Of a DNA stretch of 64,000 nucleotides, positions 22,879-34,850 are shown one piece after another. The position numbers and the translations under genes were made by a program. The notes beneath the pieces were generated by a model that ran no database searches, had not been told where the DNA came from, and was given only the letters and a program-made list of their open reading frames with translations. Numbering within the stretch: the first letter of the stretch is position 1; the number at the start of each line of letters is the position of its first letter. Origin of the DNA: Drosophila persimilis (lineage: Eukaryota; Arthropoda; Insecta; Diptera; Drosophilidae); the NCBI RefSeq assembly GCF_003286085.1, contig NW_020825410.1, forward strand, positions 247,001 to 311,000, in the 5' to 3' direction.

Positions 22879-25588
22879 GCTCCTGCAGCTCAACCTAAAC
22901 CACTGCCGAGCTGCTCAGGATCTGTTGGCGCAAACAGTCCTGGAGCAGAAGATTGACATAGCGCTACTCAGCGAGCCGTACGGCAAAAAACACGAAGGAG
23001 TCTGGCAGCAAAGCTCAGACGGAGGAGCAGCAATCTGGAGCTGTGGCCCACAACCAGGCCAGCTTACCCACAGAGTATCCAGAGTGGGATATGTGAGAGC
23101 TAAGCACAGCGGGACTTTTGTCTACAGCTGCTACATAGCACCAAGATTCACGCAACAGGAGTACGAGACGATCATAAGCAGCATCGCTAACGACGCACGA
23201 GGCAAATCGCCGGTCCTGATAGCGGGCGACTTTAACGCCTGGGCCACGACTTGGGGCAGCGCCAAGAACACACCCCGTGGGACATCGCTCCTGGACGAGT
23301 TTGCAAGCCTGAACGTCTGCCTCCTCAACACAGGAACCACACCAACGTTCAGCAAAGCAGGGCGGGAGTCTATTATAGACCTCACATTTGCAAGCCCAGA
23401 GCTCGCACGCCACGCGAAGTGGCAAGTGCTGAGTGCTTACACCCATAGCGACCACTTAGCCGTAATGACGGAAACCTTTGCACCCAGGAACACAACAAGG
23501 ATACAGCGGGCGCTCCAGGCCGGGTACAAGGAGGAAAGCTTGAGCAGATCCGCGCTCCTCTCGGCAGCAGAAAACCTAAGCGCCGCCGGGGATGCTGAAG
23601 CATCCGCGCTTGCCGTGTACAGGACCGTCAAAGCGGCCTGTGATGCAGCCATGAAAAAAAGGAAGATCGGAGGAAGCAGGCACCGGCCAGTACCGTGGTG
23701 GAATGAGCACATTGCCAAGGCCAGGAGGGAGTGCTGCGCAGCTCGGCGTGCCTACCAGCGAACAAGAGGCTCCGCCCAATTTGGCATAAATGGCGCGGCA
23801 TTCAAGGCCAAAAGAAAAGAGCTGAAGGAGGCCATCAGAAGCAGCAAACTCAAATGCTTTAAGGAGCTCTGCGATGCGGCCGATGCGGAACCTTTTGGTG
23901 GAGCATACAAACTAGTCATGGGGAGATTAAACAGACAGCCTATGCCCAAGGATCCGGTGCATATGAGAGATATAGTCGGCACCCTTTTCCCTAGACAACC
24001 ACCCTTACAAGAGGAAGCTAGGGTAGAAGGAGCTAGCCTGAGGGACACCACCACCATCATCACTGCCAGAGAAGTACTGGAGGCCACGGGTAAGCTGAAG
24101 ATCGGGAAAGCGGCAGGTCCAGATGGAGTCCCTAATGCAGCACTAAAATGCATAATTAGAGCCCACCCGGAAGCATTCGCCACCATGTATACCCAGTGCC
24201 TAGCGGAGCGGACAGTCCCACGAGCATGGAAACGTCAAAGGCTGGTTCTGATACCCAAGCCAGGCAAAGAGCTCAACGACCCATCGTCATACCGGCCGCT
24301 GTGCATGCTGGATACCATGGGCAAGATTTTCGAGAGGATGGTATGCAACCGACTGGAGGCGGAACTGGCTGAGCGTCGCGGACTTTCCGACCTCCAATTC
24401 GGGTTCCGCAAGCAGAAGAGCACCACTGACGCCATCGAGATGGTGACAAACCTTGCCAGGGAAGCCATGGCAGGAACGCGATGGGCTGGAGGCGACAAAA
24501 AGTACTGCCTAGTATGTACACTAGACGTACGAAACGCCTTCAACTCTGCCAGCTGGAAGAGCATCCTAGAGGCCCTGACCAGGAGGGGCATATCTGAGCA
24601 AATCACACGGACTCTGCGAAGCTATTTTACGGACCGCGTCCTGATATACGACACGGAAGAAGGATCAGAATATCACCAAATCACCGGAGGCGTCCCACAG
24701 GGCTCGGTCCTAGGGCCGATACTGTGGAACGTGATGTACGACGATATCCTGCGGCTTACATTACCGGAAGGGTGCACCCTGGTGGGCTTCGCCGACGACA
24801 TAGCACTGGTGACAGTGTCGAAACACGTAAGAGACGCAGAGGAGAAAGCCAACGTAGCAGTCGGGATGATAGTGGCCTGGCTCGCAGCCAACGGGCTAGC
24901 ATTGGCGGAGAAGAAGACGGAGGCTGTGCTAATGAGCAGCAGGAAAAAGGTCGAGCAGGCATGCGTTAGAGTCGGCAGCACGATCATCAGGACCAAGCCT
25001 GCGCTAAAATACCTAGGGGTAATGATGGACCAGAGGCTGAACTTCAAGGCCCACCTGGAATATGCCAGCGCAAAAGCGACTGCAGCAACGGCGGCCATAA
25101 GCAGGATGATGGCCAATACAGGGGGACCACGGCAGCGTAGCAGGCAGCTCATCGCTGGGGTGGTCACCTCCATAATCTTATATGGATCAGCAGTGTGGGC
25201 ACCAGCAATGATGGTTTCCACATACAGCAGAGACTGAAGAAGCGCATACCGACGCTGTGCCCTGAGGGTTACATGCTGCTTCCGGACGGTGTCTGAAGAC
25301 GCCGCACTTGTTGTGGCAGGCATGTTCCCGCTGGATCTCCTGGCAGCAGAGCGACAGAGCGGAGTGGAGGTAGCCAGCGAGCGGCGAGAGCGCACTATAG
25401 CCCAGTGGCAACGGCGCTGGGACCAAGCGGCAAAAGGGAGGTGGACCAGACGTCTCCTTCCCCAGCTTAGCCCATGGCTGCGAAGAAGGCACGGCCAAAT
25501 GGACCATTATTTGGGCCAACTGCTGACGGGGCATGGCTGCTTCAAGCAGTACCTGTACCGCTTTAGACGTGCTGACGACCCGTATTGA
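22871..25588 (+). pseudogene. R1-clade ORF2 (endonuclease-RT), one nonsense codon
   Basis: ATG 22871 begins an APE-type endonuclease (LLQLNLNHCRAAQDLL, GDFNAW near 23228, SDHLAV near 23449). RT follows (DVRNAFNSA, FADD at 24788-24799). The frame stops at TGA 25235-25237 and then continues in the same frame with RSAYRRCALRV, typical of this family, so a single substitution, probably CGA to TGA, broke it. The final TGA at 25586 comes from the junction, because relatives carry a Cys-rich domain beyond FRRADDPY. There is no RNase H, which fits R1 better than LOA. Confidence 0.85.
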
Positions 25589-25912
25589 CAGGAAATCTTC
25601 AATAAAAATTTGACATCAGGCCATACACTTACGGGTGCATCTCCTACCAATAAGTATCACTTGGCAAATCTGACATATTCAGGTTATCAGCCAAAAGAAA
25701 AACAGCTATAGAATTCGATTTCCACCAAGGTAATCAATTTTTGTTGTTACGTGCGTTCCATAAATTGGAAACAGCACAAATCCCTCCATCCAACACATCA
25801 CCTGTACTATTACCTTTCTGACCAACAACGGTTGCGATTCGGAGCGTATCCAGCTGCAAAGCAAATAAAACACTCCCAACGGGTCAAAAAGTAATAAGTA
25901 CAAACAGATAGA
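25589..25912 (+). other. BEL-2 leader, copy 1 (partial)
   Basis: Non-coding sequence from GACAGGAAATC to the gag start. It matches 34939-35266 and 44185-44469. Its first 88 bp and the primer site were replaced by the R1 fragment. Confidence 0.75.
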
Positions 25913-28592
25913 ATGGATACACATATGGAGGCAGAAGCTGCCGTTACAATGGCAATGGATGTGCAGCAAGAGATTGGTGAGGAAATATCGAGGTGCATTC
26001 TGAACTTTAAAAAAGATTCCCAAGAACGAAAGCAAACGGCCTCTTATTTTCAAGCCAAATATCAGCACTCGAAAATGCGTGGAATCGCTTCAACAAAAAC
26101 GACTCCAAACTTCGCGATACAGACAAAACGGATGAATACGTAAAATTCCGTGAAGACTTACGTACAACATGTAAGCAACACATTACGATCTTTACCGAAT
26201 GCATGGATAAGCTATCACAGACGTCTAGTGCTCGTGTGGAACGTCAAATCGTCTTTAAAGAAAAGCATGAGTATCCTCCAGTAGATCCCAAAGAAAGCGG
26301 TCTGATCCAGCAGTCCTCGAAGGATTACAGCAAACTGCTTTCACTATGTCGCCGACAAAAGTCCATAGTAGAGTCCGTTAAACGCAATCTGGAACAACTT
26401 TCAGAGGCGGAAGGACGCACATCAAGTGATTTGATAAAATCACTATGGACTCAAGCGCAGGAAGTCCACTTCACAATTCATGAGGAATATGAGGACCCAG
26501 TGGAAGGAGGATATGACATGGAATCCTACCTAACACTGGAAAGTAAGGTCCAAAGAGCATTGGCAAAATCAGCCACACCAAACACGGATAACGTGCATCT
26601 TCCACGCATCAGCATCCCAAAGTTTGATGGGGATCTATTAAAATGGACCCAGTTCTTCGATCTTTTCTCATGCATGGTGCATGAGACCAACATGCCTACG
26701 GTGAAAAAGATGTGGTATCTTAAATCCACCGTTACCGGCGAGGCAGAAAGATTGATTCGACATATCGATCTAAAGGAAGAAAATTATGAAGCCGCTTGGG
26801 AAATACTAGTTGACGCATACAACAATCCCAGCGATGTTTCGAACACGGTACTGAACCGCTTCCTCAATCACCAAACAATTAATGACGATCCCAAGTCATT
26901 AAAAGAGTTGTATATAACAACCATAGAATCCCTTGCATCACTAAAGGGATTGGGCATCAATATATCTACATGGGATCCGATATTGATTGCCATTATCAGA
27001 AACAAACTGGATGTAACAAATAAGGCCTTGTATGAGCAATCATTGGGAAGCTCAAAGAACATTCAGGCGCTGGATACGATGCTTCAGTTCTTGGAGCAAA
27101 AAATTCGGGTTCTAGGAACCAGTAAGAAGCCACCAGCATCAAGGAGAGAGCCAAAAGGCACGACATGTGCATCAGCAAACACAGGGAGAACGCGATCACC
27201 CTTATGTACATTCTGCAAAAAAGCAAGCCATTGGCTCTACGGATGCGAAGAATTTCGCTCCAAATCTCCATCAGAACGACTAAATTGGGTACAAAAACAA
27301 AAAATGTGCGTTAATTGTTTTAGAACGAATCACAAAACAAACGCATGCCCTGGTCGAAACTGCTTCAAGTGTGACAAGAAGCACAACACGATGCTATATT
27401 TGGAAACAGCATCAGGCGCAGCTACAGAATCAAGAGGCCCGACGGTTGGTGCAGCAAGTAACAATAGTTACAATCTTCTGGCCACAGCAAAGGTGGCAGT
27501 AGAAGCCAACAACGGGCAGGTTGCTAATTTCAGAGCACTGCTAGATTCAGGATCACAGCTAAACTTGACCTCTGAACGAATGGCATCAATGTTGTCCCTC
27601 AAACTAAAAGACACAACATTACGGATCGAAGGAATTGGAGGTCAATCAAAGACCAGCAGAGCACGAGTAAATGTGCTCATGAAATCCCTTCACAAAGGTT
27701 TTACGCAAAGAATTGAAGCTTTCGTATTACCACAGATAATAGCTGATCAACCAGCTCAGGCACTCGATTCAGAGAGCAAGTTCTCACTGGCAGATCCAAA
27801 CTTCCATAAGCCAGGCCAAATCGACATGCTAATCGGAGCCGAGCATTACTACTCGCTGCTGCTACCAGATCAACAGCAGCTACGGACAGGAGGCCCAAAA
27901 CATGAAACTGGGATGGATTGTGGCAGGAAAAGTCAATCTGCCCACAATTCCTCCCCCATTTGTGCAACGGGAGTAAACGAGCTCATGAAAAGATTCTGGA
28001 CTCTGGACAATCTAGAGACGGAAGACAAACCACGCACTCCAGTGGAAGCACGGTGTGAAGCTCATTTTATAGAAAATCTTCAGAGAGCTTCAGACGGCCG
28101 TTTTATTGTAAAGCTCCCATTTTCCGAACACCCTTCAGCCCTGGGGGAGTCGTTGGAAACCGCAACAAAAAGATTCCTAGCGTTGGAGCGGCGAAGCTCA
28201 ACAGAAACTTGGAAGAGTTATGTGGACTTCATGGAAGAGTATGAAGGACTAGGACATATGAAGATTGTGCCAGCATCAAAAGTTCCCAAAAGGCACTACT
28301 TCATTCCACATCATTGTGTACTCAAACCTGACAGCACCACCACAAAGCTTCGGGTAGTGTTCGATGCATCATGCAAATCAACAAGCGGGAAATCTTTGAA
28401 CGACATTCTGCAGGCTGTACCCACCGTTCAGAGCGAACTTATGTTCATTCTGCTACGATTTCGAATTCATAAGTACGTATTCACAGCGGACATAGAAAAG
28501 ATGTACCGGAAAGTGTGGATGAATCCGGAGGAACAATTCCATCAGATGATAGTCTGGAGAAACAATCCATCCGATGAGATCCTATACCTATA
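25913..28592 (+). pseudogene. BEL-2 Gag-Pol, frameshifted and truncated in RT
   Basis: ATG 25913 opens Gag. One missing A near 26056 throws the frame, which resumes in the frame of 26203-28593. Visible are a DUF1759-like Gag (PKFDGDLLKWTQFFDLF), knuckles (CTFCKKASHW, CVNCFRTNH, CFKCDKKHN), a protease motif (ALLDSGSQLNL) and the RT start (LRVVFDASCKS, FTADIEKMYRKVW). About 27893-27960 reads out of frame between two compensating shifts. The RT is cut before YVDD where reversed Helitron sequence starts at 28581-28592 (shared CTATACCTATAATCG). It is a different family from BEL-1. Confidence 0.88.
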
Positions 28593-28793
28593 ATCGAAAT
28601 ACCAAGCACAAGTAACTGGATCTGCCCTGATAAGTCGCTTCTTTTTGGTGTAGGGTAGATTCATTGCTTCTTCTTCGCTAATGATCTCCCTATCTACGTT
28701 TTTTTTGAGCAAAACAAGCAACTCTGGCCACCGCGTTTCAGCAGCAGACAGAGTAATGAAACGAGGGGGAACGTTGTGAGTTGCTGCGGACAC
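28581..28793 (-). pseudogene. Helitron Rep N-terminal fragment, minus strand
   Basis: Read leftward it encodes THNVPPRF then ITLSAAETRWPELL and FDYRYR, the same domain as 21242-21425 with extra N-terminal residues. It ends where BEL-2 RT begins. The HUH motif is not included. A TTTGCTC versus TTTGCTA difference and other changes show a separate Helitron copy. Confidence 0.8.
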
Positions 28794-29712
28794 CGCAACT
28801 CTACAGTTATACCCGATACTAAGTCAGTATGGCTCTCCTCCGGCAGACGCCGCTAATATTAAACGACACGACAAAGAGTGCGTGCGAGAGAGACAGAAAA
28901 TCAGTCTGAGCGTGACGTCGGACGCTGCGTAGCCAGTGCAAATTGATTTGTTCCTTTTGGCTATAAAAATGATCTGATCTGATCCAGATTCAGCAATCTG
29001 ATAGATATGGTCGTTTTCTATGATTCTGCGTTTTTAGTTTTCTCGAATGTGTAATATTGTGGATGCAACAGATTTTCGTCCTTTGTGGGGGCGGAAGGGG
29101 GTGGGGCGAAATTTTGAGATATACGTTTTATAGTGAGATCTAACAGGAGTGCGGATACTAAATTTGGTTACTCTAGCCTTAATAGTCCCTGAGATTTGTG
29201 AATATCCCCAGATTTGCATCCTTTGCGGGGGCGGAAGGGGGTGTGGCGAAATTTTGAAACAAACTCGTCTCGGTCCGATATATTAGGAGTGTGGATACCA
29301 AATTTGGTTGCTCTAGCTTTTATAGAGTCTGAGATCTGGGCGCTAATGTTTTACTCTAAGCAAAGCCGCCAATGCTACGTGTGTGTTAGAGAGAGAGAGG
29401 GCGAGAAAAAATTAAATTGTTTTCTTGATGCTGGCTATAATAATAATACGATCCAATTCAGATTCTGCAGTCTAAAAGATATGGTCATTCTCTACGATTC
29501 TGCGTATCTTTAAAATTGTGGATGCCACAGATTTTCGCCCTTTGTGAGGGCGGAAGTGGGCGGGGCGAAGTTTTGAAATATTTTTGTAGCAGTGACATAT
29601 CACAGAAGTCTGGATCCAAAACATCGTTGCTCTAGCTCTTATAGTCTTTGAGCACTAGGCGCTGAAGGGGACGGACAGACGGACAGACGGACGGACGGAC
29701 AGACAGACACAC
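28794..29712 (-). mobile_element. Helitron non-coding region, uninterrupted paralog
   Basis: It matches 1-276 joined to 20472-21100 and so shows the BEL-1 target before insertion (GTGGATGCAACAG near 29060). It ends in a GGACAGACGGACGG tract at 29670-29710 fused to the LOA-like element. There is no credible gene. Confidence 0.75.
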
Positions 29713-32556
29713 TGGAACACACTGCAGTGGTCCGGGAGCCTGAAGCAATGACTGATGTTCAGCTCGCTGCAGTAGACTCCGCCCCCCACGCGGACGTCTA
29801 ACTTTGAGCCATCAGTGTAGAAGTGAACCGCATTTGCGGGTCCTGGTTCGCCCATCTCCCAGTCCTCCCTAAGTGGGATTGATACCTGGAAAGGCGTCGA
29901 GAGGTGATCACTAGGGACACAATAATCTGTCCTCTCTGGTAGTTGCGGGTGTCTCGTCAGGATTCCCGAGTGCCCAACCGCGGACGCTTTCCACAGTCTG
30001 GCTTCTCTCATTCTGAGTGCGGAAAGTGTTGCCACTTTCTTTCCCATGAGATCTATGGGGAGGAGGTCCAGCACAGTATCCAGGGCTTCCCCTGGAGTAT
30101 TGCGTAGCCCGCCAGTTATGCATAGCTCTGCCATGCGTTGAACTCTGCTGAGTTTAAGGCATGTCCTTTTGTCTAAGGCTGGCCACCATACTACCGCTCC
30201 ATAGATCATGTTGGGTCGTATGATGGTGGTGTAAAGCCACCGAACTATATAGGGGGTCATTCCCCATCTTAGTCCGATGGCTTTCCTGCAAGTGTAGAGG
30301 GCTACTGTGGCCTTCTTTACTCTATCCTCTATGCTCAATTTCCAATCGAGCTTTCTATCGAGGATTAGACCAAGATACTTGGCGTTGTTGCTGAAGATTA
30401 GCGCTTCCCCACATAGTCTTGGGGAATCAGTGCCGGAACTTTGTACTTCCTAGTGAAGAGCACCAGTTCTGTTTTAGACGGGTTGACGCCTAGACCGCAT
30501 TTGTCTGCCCATTTTGACATCTTCATGAGAGTGCTTGTCAGGCACTCACACAGCGTCTGCGGGAATTTACCCGAGAATGCTATAGCAACATCGTCCGCAT
30601 ACGCCACCACGCGGCAGCCACCCTCCTCTATCTCCCGCAGCAGTTCGTTCACTGCCACGTTCCATAGGAGGGGCGAGAGGACTCCGCCCTGCGGGGTGCC
30701 TCTACTGACAAATCTGGTGGACGTTGACGTCCCCAGTGATGCCTCAACCGTCCTGCATTGTAGCATCTGATCGATCAGGCTCACCGTCCGGGAGTCAACC
30801 CCCATGTCCGTCAGTGCACCCGTGATGGCGGTCGGGAGGATGTTATTAAAGGCGCCTTCTATGTCGAGGAAGGCTACCAGGGTGTACTCCTTACAGTTGA
30901 GGGACGCTTCTATGATCGATGTGATCGTGTGTAGGGCCGTTTCGGTGGATCTTCCTTTCCGATAGGCATGCTGGGAGTCTGAGAATAGACTAGGCGGAAT
31001 ATTTACCGTGAGATGCATCCCCAAAAGCCGTTCCATCGTCTTCAGAAGGAAGGACGATAGACTTATGGGTCTGAAATCTTTGGGGGCAGTGTGCGAGGGC
31101 TTGCCTGCCTTGGGGATGAAGACGACTTTGGTATGAAGCCAGGTTTCCGGGATATATCCATGGGAGAAGATTCCCTCGTATATCCTTTTGAGCCAATTAG
31201 TGGCTTTTTGTCCAGCGTGAATCAGTTGGGCAGGGATGATACCATCTGGTCCCGCGGATTTGTATGGTTTGAAGCTTTTTATTGCCCAGGAAATGTTCTC
31301 CTGGCTTAGCAGGTTCATGATAACACTTGAGGCAACGGAGGGAGCCGCGATGTAGTGTGGTCTGTTTTCAACGCAGCCGGGAAAGTGGGTGCTAAGGAGA
31401 AGATTTAGCGACTCATTGCTGGACGTTGTCCATGATTGGTCGGCGTTCTTCAGGTAGCCCAGAGTGGGTGTAGTCTTCGAGAGAACTTTGCGCAAGCGCG
31501 AGGCTTCCGAGTTATTCTCAATGTCGCTACAGAACTTACGCCATGAGGCGCGTTTGGCTTTCCTCAGTTCTTTATTGTAAACTGACAGACTGGCCTTGTA
31601 ATCGGCCCAGTTCTGCTCAGCGTTTTCAGCCTTAGCTTTATTGAAGAGTCTTCGGGAGTCTTTCCGGAGTTCCCTCAGTTTCGGATTCCACCATTCAGGT
31701 TTCTTCCGGCCTCTGCTCTTGCTAGAGGGGCAGGATTTATCGAGCGCCTCATTGCAGGCATCGGTAAATAGTTTAACAAGATGAGTCGTGGCTTCCCTGG
31801 AGATCTCCTCCTCAGGTGGAGTCTCAGGGAGAACACGACAGAGGTGGTCTGAGTACCGAGCCCAGTTTGTCCGCCTAAGGTTCCGAAATTGAGCTGGTCT
31901 TGGTAGTGAAAAAGAGAATACGGTTTCCACGTACCTGTGGTCCGAGAAGGAGTGCTCTTCCAGGACCCTCCAGGATACGATGTTCCCGTGTAACTCATGA
32001 GAGGCAAGTGTGAGGTCCAGGACCTCCTTGCGGTTTTTAATAATGAAGGTGGGATCACTCCCCCTATTTAAAAGGACCATCTGAGTGGTCAGTAAATAGT
32101 TGAAAAGGTACTCACCCCTTTCGTTGGTGTCAGTGCTTCCCCACTGGCAGTGGTGTGCATTGGCGTCGCACCCTACGATTATGCCGGTGTCCTTGGCCTC
32201 GCAGTGTGTGATTAGCGCCCTGAGCGCCTGTGGAGGGGGGTCTGGTTGGTCGTGACCCATGTACGTGGAGCAGATTCTCAGTGAACATCCCTGGCCTTCG
32301 AGGCTCACTGCTGTTTGGTCTTCATTGCTGAAATTTGGGAGCAAAAATAAGTGCAAATCTCTTTTTGCAAGGATGCAGGTGCGAGTTTTACCTGCGGAGT
32401 CAGCTAGGTATAGCTTATAGTCAGGAGTCCTCAGACCAGAGACCCTGTTTCCGAGGATCCAGGGCTCCTGAATGAGCCCCTCCCTAGGTGGAGCAGGAGA
32501 GCAGCGCATGCTGCCTTACAATGGTGGAGGTTTATCTGCAGGAGTATCAGTGACAT
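29713..32556 (-). pseudogene. LOA-like ORF2 (endonuclease-RT-RNase H), broken
   Basis: ATG at 32556 gives LLQINLHHCKAACAALLL, the endonuclease N-terminus. The frame shifts near 32475, where LIQEPWILG resumes in the 32509-30398 frame. That holds the EN (GCDANAHHCQWG, SFSDHRYVE) and RT with YADD at 30590-30601. A one-base loss in a C-run near 30421 throws the frame to a TAG at 30398, and it continues as AKYLGLILDRKL to an RNase H start, HFYTDGSK. The frame is cut at CSVFQ at the Helitron junction, so the rest of RNase H and the 3' UTR are absent. Confidence 0.86.
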
Positions 32557-33830
32557 TCCTGAGGTTCACCTCCACCATTGTCCTGTCGTGGTCGCTCTCC
32601 GAGGAGTCCAACTCCTCCGCGACCCCGATGTGCTTGAGATCCCTAGTGAGATCGCTCACGTCTGACACGTAACCATCTAGGATGTCATCCGACACCACTG
32701 ATGCCACGTCTGACATCGCAGGCTTGATCTTCATACTAGGGATCTCCGGGGGCTCCAGGTCTGGCTAGACCGTCGGTTGCATGCCTTTGGAGTCGGACTT
32801 GTACGGTACTACGACTACCTTCTTGTAGCCGTAGCACACAGTGCCCTCCGTGTCGTGGTGGGGGTTGCAGACCTGCAGAATCCGGAGAATCTTATCCGGC
32901 TCTGCAGGCTTCGCCGAGACCCACGATCTGGCCCTCGGCTTGCTGGGGATGTCCTCCCACTTCACGACCTCCAGCTGGGCTCCTGGGTAGACCTCCTTGA
33001 GCGACGCTACAGCCTTCGCGTAGAGGGCCGCCGAGCGAGCATCTTGGCAGGCGATGGCTTTCACCCTGCCTTGGTGCCACCCGGCGTCCTCACACTTGGG
33101 CGGTGGTCCTCCATTCTCCTCCAACTCCTGGAGGAAACGGTCTTGGAGCTCGTTTTCCACGAGGTGCCACTTGTCCCTAGGGATCCGCCCGTCTTTAGAG
33201 CCCCTGTCTAGGACTCCAATCAGGGTTTTTCCCCTCGACACCTCGGCAAACGAGCGGTTGCTCAGTGTCTTCGTCCTCTTGGCCTGTTGGACTTGTGTGG
33301 CGGTGTCCTCCGCCGAGCGTTGCCGCTTGCTTGGGGCCTTGGCTATGGCCTTGCCAGCTTTGGCTGGCTGGTAGTCGGGCAGGGACTGTCTTGGCCCATC
33401 GCCGCGATTCGATTCCCTGGGCAGACGCCAGGAACACCGGGTCGTCGTTGCCCAGGATGAAGGCCGCACGTCTTTTGTCCTGGAGCTTGGGCCTATCTTT
33501 CGAGGCAGAGGCGCTGCCTGCCGGGGTTGTCAAGGGGTTCCCGGTCCCAAGGGGTCCGCCAGCCGCGATATCGCTCTGCATGGTCGTCCGCCCGGTAACC
33601 GGGTGGCCCTTGCGGCCCCCCGACGTGGATTGGCCCGATTGGCTTTTCGGTCCTCTCCTCACAGCGCCTGCTGCCTCGAGACGGTGGACCGACTTAGTCT
33701 CCTTCCCCGTCTTTTTGGGCACTGGTTTCCCAGATGCGTTTGTAGAGGGATGGTCTTTTCCCTCCGGCACTTTAGGAGGAGTGCCGTGCTCCTTTGCGGT
33801 GTTTTTTGTTGTAATATTTAAATTTGGCAT
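32516..33830 (-). pseudogene. LOA-like ORF1 (Gag-like), frameshifted
   Basis: ATG at 33830 (MPNLNITTK) starts a basic, Ser/Pro-rich N-terminus. A frameshift near 33400 moves it to the frame with RSFAEVSRGKTLIGVLDRG and WVSAKPAEPDKILRILQVC, a domain seen in ORF1 of LOA-type elements. An in-frame TAG at 32765 then precedes an acidic tail ending at 32516. The tail overlaps the ORF2 start by about 40 bp. No Cys/His knuckle is visible. Confidence 0.75.
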
Positions 33831-34319
33831 ATTTGATCCCACGAGTAGGCGGGAAGGGGTTAGTCGCCCGGGGCATAGCCCGCGTGCCCCGGGAAGCCTT
33901 ATTAAAACTGGAGGTCGGCAGGTATCCAGAGTCCGCATATAAGCGACCGAGCACCCCCTCGGCCATGCATCCCTCGGCATATGACAGTGTCACCTTGGAT
34001 TGGGGTTATTTCACTGAGAGTTTTCTTCTCTCCGCCCGACTACAATTAGCCAGCATCCTGGCAGACACATGACCGTACCAGGACCTGTTTCCAGACGCCC
34101 TCACGGGGAGAATATAGCCGCACTTCCGCCAGTGTGTATACTTACGGCGGGTGCCGGTTCGCTCGTGCCCACCTGTATCCTATGACGCGGAGCACAGTCA
34201 CCTTGGATCCAGGGCAAGCCATGAACCCGAGGCGCCTGTGCCCCGTTCCGAGTCTACAGTTGTGACGAGCCGACCCGACATCCGTTTATCCCCCTGTAGC
34301 ACCCGACGGCTGACGGCCG
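33831..34319 (-). other. LOA-like 5' untranslated region
   Basis: GC-rich sequence upstream of the ORF1 start, without a gene. It meets BEL-2 LTR sequence at 34320 exactly where LTR copy 1 also begins to match, so the junction may coincide with the true LTR end. Confidence 0.55.
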
Positions 34320-34850
34320 TCATACACAAATACTCATAAATAAAATTGTCCATGTCATTTCATGTAAATGACTATGACGACACGAAAAATACATTAGCAA
34401 CTAAGAATAGACAATAGCACTTGTAAACTCGAACCCACCAAAAGGGATCAATCAATAAACTATCTACTTTATTGCTGCCAAGTACCTAAGTAAATGCACT
34501 GAAATATAACCCCCGCACAGAGTAAGTGTACCCAATCTAAAAATACACTCACAAGGAGCCTGTGCGTTCCTTCCCATAGAATAAGAGTACCACTGCTAGC
34601 TATATAAGGAGATGCATTTGTTCAATAAAAATCAGTATCAGAAACAGTACCATAGCTGCCTGTCACTCATCTTCCATCGCAATCATCACAGGCTGTCGCT
34701 GTGTCTTCAGATCCTCCCTTGCGCACCGTAGGATACCCACTCCGCAGTCCAACTGGTTCAAGTTCTAGTTGAGACGACCAAACTGTAGACGGTTTATGTA
34801 CCGTATGCAACCCAGCTTCCTGCAAACACACACACACACACACATTAACA
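34320..34850 (+). repeat. BEL-2 LTR, unit A
   Basis: About 531 bp, nearly identical to 21986-22520, with a shorter CA run and the same ATTAACA end. TTTGGTGACCTCGACC follows, the likely primer-site region that copy 1 has lost. Confidence 0.82.

Larger units (their letters stand above)
22521..25588 (+). mobile_element. R1-clade non-LTR fragment lacking both ends
   Basis: It begins inside ORF1 and ends inside the C-terminal part of ORF2, with no 3' UTR or poly-A. It sits exactly between the BEL-2 LTR end (ATTAACA) and the leader base GACAGGAAATC. Compared with 34851-34938 it replaces 88 bp that include the BEL-2 primer site. That is not how target-primed insertion looks. A template switch or end-joining capture fits better. 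Confidence 0.82.
29713..34319 (-). mobile_element. LOA-like non-LTR retrotransposon, minus strand, 3'-truncated
   Basis: Its 5' end is at the right (about 34319) against a BEL-2 LTR, and its 3' end at the left is cut inside RNase H against the Helitron tract. ORF1, ORF2 endonuclease, RT and the RNase H start are present. Endonuclease, RT and RNase H in one ORF2 suggest the LOA group. Several frameshifts and stops make it inactive. Confidence 0.85.

Noticed and set aside
29214..29513. About 100-codon frames in the Helitron non-coding region
   Set aside because: They differ between paralogs, include simple repeats and lack any domain.
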